Shown here: positions 52,734-64,000 of the stretch, one piece after another
Layout of the letters: every line of letters starts with the position of its first letter
How positions within the stretch are numbered: the stretch's first letter is position 1
DNA from: Myxococcales bacterium
GTDB lineage: Bacteria; Myxococcota_A; Polyangia; Haliangiales; Haliangiaceae
Assembly (NCBI GenBank): GCA_016717005.1
Contig: JADJUF010000025.1
Coordinates: 51,225 to 115,224 of the forward strand
Direction: 5' to 3'
Length of the DNA: 64,000 bases
The notes under the pieces: model-generated
Databases searched by the model: none
The model's input: only the letters and a program-made list of their open reading frames with translations
Told to the model about the DNA's origin: nothing
Translations under genes and position numbers: made by a program

Positions 52734-52798
52734 CGCCCGCGCCGCGGCCGCCGCTGGCGGACACCGCTGACACCCGCGCGCACTCCGCCGCCGCCGGG

Positions 52799-53641
52799 TC
52801 ACGGCCAGGCGGCGTCGAGCACGCCCGGCGACGCCAGCGCGATGCGCTGGAACCGGAACAGCCGCGCGCGGTGGTAGTCGCCGAGCAGCTGCAGCGCCAG
52901 CTCGTCGAAGCTGACCGTGCGCACCCAGCGGTAGCCGCACGCCGCCAGCACCGGCGTGATGTGATCCGAGCCGAACCGCACCGGCTCGGCCAGGTCGCCG
53001 ATGAAGTCGCGCATGCCGTGGTCCTGCGCCGACAGCTTCTGGCCCGCGGCCATGTTCTTGCCGACGTAGTCGAACGCCACCAGCGACCGCGGATCGAGCC
53101 CGCGCGCCAGCGTGGTCGCGGTCGCGCGCACCGCGGCCTCGGTCAGGTACGGCACGACGCCCTCCCACAGGACCAGCGTCGGCTCGAGCGTCGACAGCCC
53201 GGCCGCGCGCAGCTGCTCGATCGGGTCCTCGCGCTCGAAGTCGCACGGCGCGTAGGTCGCGGCGTCGATCGGATAGCCGGGCAGGGCGGCCAGGCGCGCG
53301 CGCTTGGCCGCCTGGGTCTCAGGGTGATCGACCTCGAAGTAGCGCACGCCCGCGCGCGGCAGCCGCGCCGCGCGGGTGTCGTAGCCGGCGCCGAGCACGA
53401 CCACCTGGCGCGCCCCCAGGCGATCGGCCGCCAGCCCCACCAGCCGATCGAGGTACGCGACCCGCAGCGCCAGCCAGGTCTCCATCGCCGGCCAGTGCGC
53501 GTCGAAGCCCGCGGCGATGCGGTGGCCCTCGTCGCCGGCGAGCGCGTCGGCCCAGCGATCGGTCATGATCGGCCGCGTCCACCTCGACGCGCGCGCTCGG
53601 TACGCGCACACCATGAGCGCCGTGCTGCTCGGTCCTTGCAT
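52799..53641 (-). CDS. Class I SAM methyltransferase, leucine carboxyl methyltransferase-like
   Basis: 280 residues. Motif I VVVLGAGYDTRAARLP, the acidic end of strand 2 (YFEVDHPETQAAKRARL) and TLVLWEGVVPYLTEAAVRATATTLA match the LCM/PPM1 family (TIGR00027-like), which makes O-methyl esters. Later FGSDHITPVLAACGYRWV fits the family C-terminus. ATG 53641 is supported by TATAGA 6 nt upstream; a later ATG (53566) gives MTDRWADALAG. Substrate unknown; many bacterial members lie in secondary metabolism. Confidence 0.85.
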   Translation of the reverse strand: MQGPSSTALMVCAYRARASRWTRPIMTDRWADALAGDEGHRIAAGFDAHWPAMETWLALRVAYLDRLVGLAADRLGARQVVVLGAGYDTRAARLPRAGVRYFEVDHPETQAAKRARLAALPGYPIDAATYAPCDFEREDPIEQLRAAGLSTLEPTLVLWEGVVPYLTEAAVRATATTLARGLDPRSLVAFDYVGKNMAAGQKLSAQDHGMRDFIGDLAEPVRFGSDHITPVLAACGYRWVRTVSFDELALQLLGDYHRARLFRFQRIALASPGVLDAAWP

Positions 53642-53647
53642 CCGGCC

Positions 53648-53653
53648 TCTATA
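53648..53653 (-). promoter_or_regulatory. Predicted -10 of leaderless promoter
   Basis: TATAGA on the minus strand, 6 nt before ATG 53641. Confidence 0.5.
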
Positions 53654-53700
53654 GCGCGGGCGCCCGCGGCCCAGGCGACGAGACAGGCGTGTAAGGGGCG

Positions 53701-54003
53701 CTACTCGATCCCTTCGCCCGGCGGCGACCGCACCGCGCCGATCCGCGCGCGCACCTCGGCCGGCACCCGGTACGCACGCAGCGCGTCGTCGTCGTCGCCG
53801 AAGCCCAGCGCGCCGCGCAGCACCACGTAGCTCCACGCGTAGTACGCCGCCACGTCGACCAGCTCGGCCCGCGGGCGTCGGTCGCCGACCGCGTGCGCCG
53901 CCAGCGCGCCCAGCGCGCCCTCGAGCGCCCGCCCGGCGCGGCCCAGGCTGGCCGCGCTCTCGGCGGCTAGCTCGGCGGTGATCGTGTCCATCGCGTCGCT
54001 CAT
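53701..54003 (-). CDS. Small conserved-looking helical protein
   Basis: 100 residues, no signal or membrane helix. Two long helices (ITAELAAESAASLGRAGRALEGALGALAAHAV, and AELVDVAAYYAWSYVVLRGALGFGD) and an acidic loop. It vaguely resembles small DUF6665-type proteins; the resemblance is weak. It ends near smpB on the same strand (56-bp gap), possibly an operon. Confidence 0.6.
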   Translation of the reverse strand: MSDAMDTITAELAAESAASLGRAGRALEGALGALAAHAVGDRRPRAELVDVAAYYAWSYVVLRGALGFGDDDDALRAYRVPAEVRARIGAVRSPPGEGIE

Positions 54004-54058
54004 GGGGCGTCCTCCCGCGGCACGTCGTCTGGATGCCGCGGGCGCGCGGTTCGGTGCG

Positions 54059-54523
54059 TCAGCGCTTCGCGGCCCGCGCGATCTCGCGCTGGTCGTCGGC
54101 GGCGCGCTTGGCCGCGCGCTTGTCGTACTGCTTCTTGTGGGTCGCCAGGCCCAGCTCGATCTTGACCTTGCCCTCCTTCCAGTAGAGGGACAGCGGGATC
54201 AGCGTGAAGCCGCGCTCGCGGGTCTTGGCGACCAGCTTGGCGATCTCGGCCTTGTGCAAGAGCAGCTTGCGGACCCGGCCGACGTCGTGGTTGTCGCGGT
54301 TGGCCCACGGGTACTCGTTGATCTGCACGCCGTGCAGCCACGCCTCGCCCTTGCGGATCTCGGCCCAGCCGTCGGAGATCGTCACCTTGGCGTCGCGCAG
54401 GGACTTCACCTCGGACCCGACCAGCACCAGCCCGCACTCGAACCGCTCGTGGATCATGAAGTCGTGCGTGGCCTTGCGGTTCTGCGCGATGAACTTCTGC
54501 GCCGCAGATCGAGCATCGGCCAT
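54059..54523 (-). CDS. smpB: SsrA-binding protein SmpB
   Basis: 154 residues. NRKATHDFMIHERFECGLVLVGSEVKSLRDAKVTISDGWAEIRKGEAWLHGVQINEY, then the RKLLLHKAEI and GFTLIPLSLYWKEGKVKIELGLATHKKQYDKR motifs are those of SmpB, including the C-terminal basic tail that mimics mRNA in the decoding centre. Together with tmRNA it rescues stalled ribosomes; the tmRNA gene lies 8 kb away at 62312. Confidence 0.97.
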   Translation of the reverse strand: MADARSAAQKFIAQNRKATHDFMIHERFECGLVLVGSEVKSLRDAKVTISDGWAEIRKGEAWLHGVQINEYPWANRDNHDVGRVRKLLLHKAEIAKLVAKTRERGFTLIPLSLYWKEGKVKIELGLATHKKQYDKRAAKRAADDQREIARAAKR

Positions 54524-54576
54524 GGCGGCGCGTTCTTAGCACGCAACCGGCGCCGCGCGCGGTCGATAGCACCGAC

Positions 54577-55290
54577 ATGCAAGTCCTCGAGCGCGCGCTG
54601 TCCACGCTGTTCGTCCCCCAGTGCACCGCCTGCGACGCCCGGGTCGCCCCGCCGGCCCCGCTGTGCCCGCCGTGCGCGGTCAGCCTCGATCCGGTCGGGG
54701 TCGCGTGCCCGCGCTGCGCCGAACCTCAGGCGGCCCCGCCGGCCGTCGAGTGCGCCCGGTGCCGGACCGGCGACTGGCCCCTCGAGGCCCTGGTGGCCCC
54801 GTGGCGCTACGGCGGCGAGCTGGCCCGGTCGCTGCGCCGCCTCAAGTTCGCCAGCCGCCAGGCCCTGGCCCGGGAGCTGGCGCCGCTGTACGCCCCGTTC
54901 CTCGCCGCCGCGGTCACCCACGGCGCGATCGATGTGATCGTGCCGGTGCCGCTGCACTGGCGGCGCCTGGCCGCCCGCGGCTTCAACCAGGCCGAGGCCC
55001 TGGCTCGCCACGCCCGCCGCGTCGCCGGCGTGGCCCCGCGCCTCGACACCCGGATCCTCCGGCGCACCCGCGCCACCGCGCCCCAGACCCACCTCGACGG
55101 CGCCGCCCGGCGCGCGAACCTCGATGGCGCGTTCGCCGTGCGCCAGCCGCGCCGGGTCGCCGGCCGCCGGGTGCTGCTGCTCGACGACGTCGTCGCCACT
55201 GGCGCGACCATGGCCGCCGCGGCCCACGCCCTGCGCGCCGCCGGCGCCGCCGCGGTCATCGGCTTCGCCTGCGCCCGCGCCGAGCGGTGA
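54577..55290 (+). CDS. comF: ComF family phosphoribosyltransferase-like protein
   Basis: 237 residues. N-terminal zinc-finger-like cysteines (CTACDARV, LCPPC, CPRC, CARC), then the double-zinc/PRT fold: LARSLRRLKFASRQALARELAPLY, DVIVPVPLHWRRLAARGFNQAEALAR and the PRPP loop VLLLDDVVATGATMAAAAHALRAAGA. ComF proteins take part in DNA uptake during competence, but many hosts carry homologues of unknown role. Divergent from smpB. Its final codons are repeated several times beyond the stop. Confidence 0.92.
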   Translation: MQVLERALSTLFVPQCTACDARVAPPAPLCPPCAVSLDPVGVACPRCAEPQAAPPAVECARCRTGDWPLEALVAPWRYGGELARSLRRLKFASRQALARELAPLYAPFLAAAVTHGAIDVIVPVPLHWRRLAARGFNQAEALARHARRVAGVAPRLDTRILRRTRATAPQTHLDGAARRANLDGAFAVRQPRRVAGRRVLLLDDVVATGATMAAAAHALRAAGAAAVIGFACARAER

Positions 55291-55715
55291 CCGATCACCG
55301 CTGGCGCCGCCGCGGTCAGCGCCTCCGCCCGCGCCCGGGCCGCCGCCGCCCGCGGTCATCGGCTGCGCGTGCGCCAGGGCGGAGCGGTGATCGCCCGCCG
55401 ATGTGCCGCCGCCGCCCGCGGTCATCGGCTGCGCGTGCGCCCGCGCGGAGCGGTGATCGACCCACCGACGCGGCCGCCGCGGTCATCGGCTGCGCGTGCG
55501 CCCGCGCCGCCGCCGCGGTCATCGACTTCGCCTGCGCCCGGGCCGCGGCCGCGGTCATCGGCTGCGCGTGCGCCGAGCGGTGATCGCCCGGGGCGCCGGC
55601 GACGCCCCAGTCCTCGGCTGCGCGTGCGCCCGCGCCGAGCGGTGATCGCGCGGGTCGCCGGCGACGCCCAGTCATCGGCTGCGCGCGCGCCCGCGCCCGC
55701 GCCGAGCGGTGATCG
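55250..55715. repeat. Tandem copies of the comF 3' end
   Basis: The last ~40 bp of comF (GCGGTCATCGGCTTCGCCTG to GAGCGGTGA) recur about seven times downstream with small changes (TGCGCGTGCGCC replaces TTCGCCTGCGCC), most ending in GAGCGGTGATCG. Starts near 55355, 55418, 55481, 55515, 55552, 55608, 55671. It fills the gap to the giant gene; no other gene seen. Confidence 0.85.
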
Positions 55716-55746
55716 ACCGCCGGCGCGCCGCCCCTGGCCCCCGCCG

Positions 55747-61737
<5,991 letters not shown>

Positions 61738-61846
61738 GTAGGCTCCGAAGGGTTCGCGCACCCGGCCCCCGAGCCAGGTGTGCGTGCGGAAATGGTAACC
61801 CGCCCTACCACATGATCGGAAGCCCCCACGGCCCCCGTGTGACCCA

Positions 61847-62262
61847 CGTAACCCTTGCTCGTCCCTCGCGAAAATCGGCCCCCGCCGGCTGCGATCGGCC
61901 GCCTGGGTTCCGCCGCCCGCGTCAGGCCCTCCCGGCCGCTCGCGAAGATCGGCCCCCGCCGCCTGCGTTCCGCCCTTGTGGCCGTCGACGTAACCCTTGC
62001 TCGGGGCTCGCGAAGATCGGCCCCCCGCTGCCTTCGTTCCACCGTTTCGGCCGTCGACGTAACCCTCGCTCGGGGCTCGCGAAGATCGGCCCCCGCCGCC
62101 TGCGTTCCGCCCTTGCGGCGGTCGACGTAACCCTCGCTCGGGGCTCGCGAAAATCGGCGCCCGCCGCCTGCGTTCCGCCCTTGTGGCCGTCGACGTAACC
62201 CTTGCTCGGGGCTCGCGAAAATCGGCGCCCGCCGCCTGCGTTCCGCCCTTGCGTCGGCCCCT
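61847..62262. repeat. 68-bp tandem repeats upstream of tmRNA
   Basis: Units start CGTAACCCTTGCTCGGGGCT at 61989, 62058, 62126 and 62194, with a diverged double unit from 61847; each contains CGCGAAGATCGGC and CCGCCTGCGTTCCGCCCTTG. It lies between the giant gene (minus) and tmRNA (plus). No protein evident. Confidence 0.88.
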
Positions 62263-62311
62263 CGCCGGCCCCATGATGCCGCCTGGGCCCTCGGGGCCGG
62301 TTCTATGACAA

Positions 62312-62669
<358 letters not shown>

Positions 62670-62670
62670 C

Positions 62671-62970
62671 TTATATTGCTGAGTCGTTCCGTGGCCTCGC
62701 GGTCGCGGCCCGCAGCGCGGTCGCCGCGGCGGCGTGCAGCCGCTTGGCTGCCCGTGCCTCCAGCAGCGCGGCGGTGAAGGCGATGGTCGCCACGACCGCG
62801 ACGATCGCGGACAGGACGAGGAACGTCCAGGCGACCGCTGGGGCGAGCGCCAGGCCGATCGCGGCCGCAGAGCCCTGCGGCTCCGGCGCGCGGGCGAGGC
62901 CGCGCAGCGCGAGGCCGGAGAAGACCGCGGCGGAGGCTCCCGCGAGGCTGAACAAGCCAGCGATGAACAT
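62671..62970 (-). CDS. Small two-helix membrane protein next to tmRNA
   Basis: 99 residues with two hydrophobic segments (FIAGLFSLAGASAAVFSGLAL, and AAIGLALAPAVAWTFLVLSAIVAVVATIAFTAALL) and a basic C-terminal helix. The stop lies one base past the tmRNA 3' end, convergent to it, so it may be the first gene of the integrated element. No family recognised. Confidence 0.55.
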   Translation of the reverse strand: MFIAGLFSLAGASAAVFSGLALRGLARAPEPQGSAAAIGLALAPAVAWTFLVLSAIVAVVATIAFTAALLEARAAKRLHAAAATALRAATARPRNDSAI

Positions 62971-63308
62971 GCGCAGCGGGCGACGCGCGGTGCGGCGGCC
63001 TCGAGCTCGTCATCCTCATCGGCCTCGTGTGCCATCTCATCCCCCACCTTCGGTGCTCGTCGGCTGGTCGTTCGCCGTGCGCCGCCACCGTGACGAAGTT
63101 GGTCGTGGGCAAAGCGTTACCCCATGGTCAGCCGCTTTCAAGCCGAAGTCGTGCCTGGCCGACTACCTGGCCCCAGCCGCGGCGCCAGCTCGTGACCATG
63201 TCGGCCAGCACCGGGTGCACCGGGATCGCGGTGCCCTGGCCGATCTGAAGATCGGCCAGCGGTCCGCAACCGCACCCCGTTGCGGTCGATAGGCCACGCG
63301 ATGGACGC
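62971..63308 (-). other. Remnant of integrase catalytic domain; otherwise non-coding
   Basis: On the minus strand, directly after the integrase stop and shifted by one frame, the sequence reads PLADLQIGQGTAIPVHPVLADMVTSWRRGWGQ, close to the usual integrase segment (VPVHPVLA). It stops near 63140. No downstream His-x-x-Arg or Tyr nucleophile motif was found up to 62971. Confidence 0.5.
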
Positions 63309-64000
63309 TCACACCCCCACCGCGCTCGGGTCTTCCAGGAGGCTCCAGCGCAGGCCCGCGATCGCGCCGAGCCGCAGGCCGGCGAGGCCGCCGAGCGCCG
63401 CGAACACCCGCGCGGGCTCCGGCAGCGTCTCGGAGCCGATCATCAGCTCGAACTGCGCGCGCGTGTAGCGACCGGCGCCCTCCACGCTGCCCTCGTCGTC
63501 GCCGAGCTGGGTCTTCGTCAGGATCGCCGGGTTCTGATCGACGTGGCCCGCGACCGCCGCGTCGCGGAACATCGCGCTAACCAGGCCGTAGACGTTGCGG
63601 ACCGTGTGCGGCGACAGCGTCGTGGTCGTGCGCAGCTTGTGGACCCAGTCGGCCAGGTGCCGCGGGCGCACGTCGGCGAGCTTCATCGCGCCCAGGTGCG
63701 GCAGCACGTGCTTGCGCACGCGCCCGGCGTCGGTCGCGTAGTCGCGGTGCTGGACCTTGCTCGTGCCGTTCGCCTCGTACCGCGCCCGCGTCGCCTCGTA
63801 GAGCTCGCGCCGCCCCGTCAGCCACTGCTTCGAGTAGCTCGCGACCGTCACCGGCCCGATCGGGCCCGGCGCCCGCCGCGCGTCGACCGTCGCCTGGGCC
63901 GCGTCGGCGTACCGCTGCGCGCTGCGCTCCTCGCCCACGTGGTAGCGCGTCCGCTTGCGGAGCCACCGCCCCTCGTTGTCCTTCAGCCGACACCACAGCA
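63309..64000 (-). pseudogene. Tyrosine recombinase (phage integrase), truncated; 5' end beyond window
   Basis: Open to the right edge (upstream in-frame LWCRLKDNEGRWLRKRTRYHVG is visible), so the start lies outside. The core-binding SAM-like domain is intact (YATDAGRVRKHVLPHLGAMKLADVRPRHLADWVHKL...LSPHTVRNVYGLVSAMFRDAAVAGHVDQNPA). The catalytic domain begins (GLAGLRLGAIAGLRW contains the first catalytic Arg, with Ala instead of the usual Glu) but stops at 63309 after about 20 more residues; a frameshifted continuation lies beyond. The element boundary is tmRNA, a frequent target of such integrases. Confidence 0.85.

Noticed and set aside
54540..54576. Leaderless -10 for comF (TAGCAC/GATAGC)
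   Set aside because: Neither hexamer fits TAnnnT at the proper spacing, so it was not counted with the others.

Overview
The window is very GC-rich (mostly G/C at third codon positions) and looks like a chromosome segment of a myxobacterium-like organism (Myxococcota, probably near Haliangium/Kofleriaceae). This is inferred from content: Hanks-type kinases next to FHA-sigma54 activators, secreted proteins with Asp-Ala-Pro spacer repeats, a MYXO-CTERM-like C-terminus, thrombospondin-3/OmpA proteins and choice-of-anchor D repeats. No search was run; family names come from motif recognition.

Layout. 1-2061: end of a secreted M36-like metalloprotease. 2272-6121: polysaccharide genes (two NodB-like deacetylases, a GT2 glycosyltransferase, a NodS-like methyltransferase). 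6123-6645: two kinds of short repeat. 6668-10726: housekeeping and envelope genes (PepSY-TM protein, DUF4920 lipoprotein, DUF1707/LiaF-like protein, adenosine deaminase, GreA/B-like factor). 10886-22539: a signalling block of two FHA-sigma54 activators, three Ser/Thr kinases and a large lipoprotein. 22542-30324: a bufferin-type (MNIO/DUF692) metallophore locus. It has a frameshifted XylR/V4R-type sigma54 activator, NrtS, BufA2, DoxX, a second small Cys-containing secreted protein, and two convergent MNIO-DUF2063 pairs. Two putative sigma54 promoters and a repeated paired motif tie it together. 30394-45212: envelope genes, including an OmpA/TSP3 porin, a two-FHA membrane protein, ftsE-ftsX-envC-ctpA, a collagen-like lipoprotein, a metzincin, a TonB receptor and a CAP lipoprotein. 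45419-50010: a repeat island around a Y1 (HUH) transposase. 50113-51701: tatB-tatC. 51783-54523: repeats, a lipoprotein, an LCM-type methyltransferase, a small conserved protein and smpB. 54577-61737: comF, a repeat array and a nearly 2000-residue secreted protein that appears to be a surface protein fused in frame to an OmpA protein. 62312-62669: tmRNA. Beyond it, on the right edge, is a broken tyrosine integrase, suggesting an element integrated at ssrA.

How it works together. The most coherent system is the bufferin locus. The XylR-type activator (broken by one base here) probably drives sigma54 promoters for nrtS-bufA2 and for doxX-small precursor-MNIO-DUF2063; the MNIO/DUF2063 pair would convert Cys residues of the small secreted peptides to metal-binding heterocycles. 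The facing second MNIO-DUF2063 pair ends in what looks like a decayed doxX and has no visible precursor.

Two general sequence habits stand out. Many genes have a TAnnnT hexamer only 5-9 nt before the start codon, which predicts leaderless mRNAs and helps choose starts. Many intergenic regions hold tandem repeats, some of which look like amplified copies of the 3' end of the adjacent gene.
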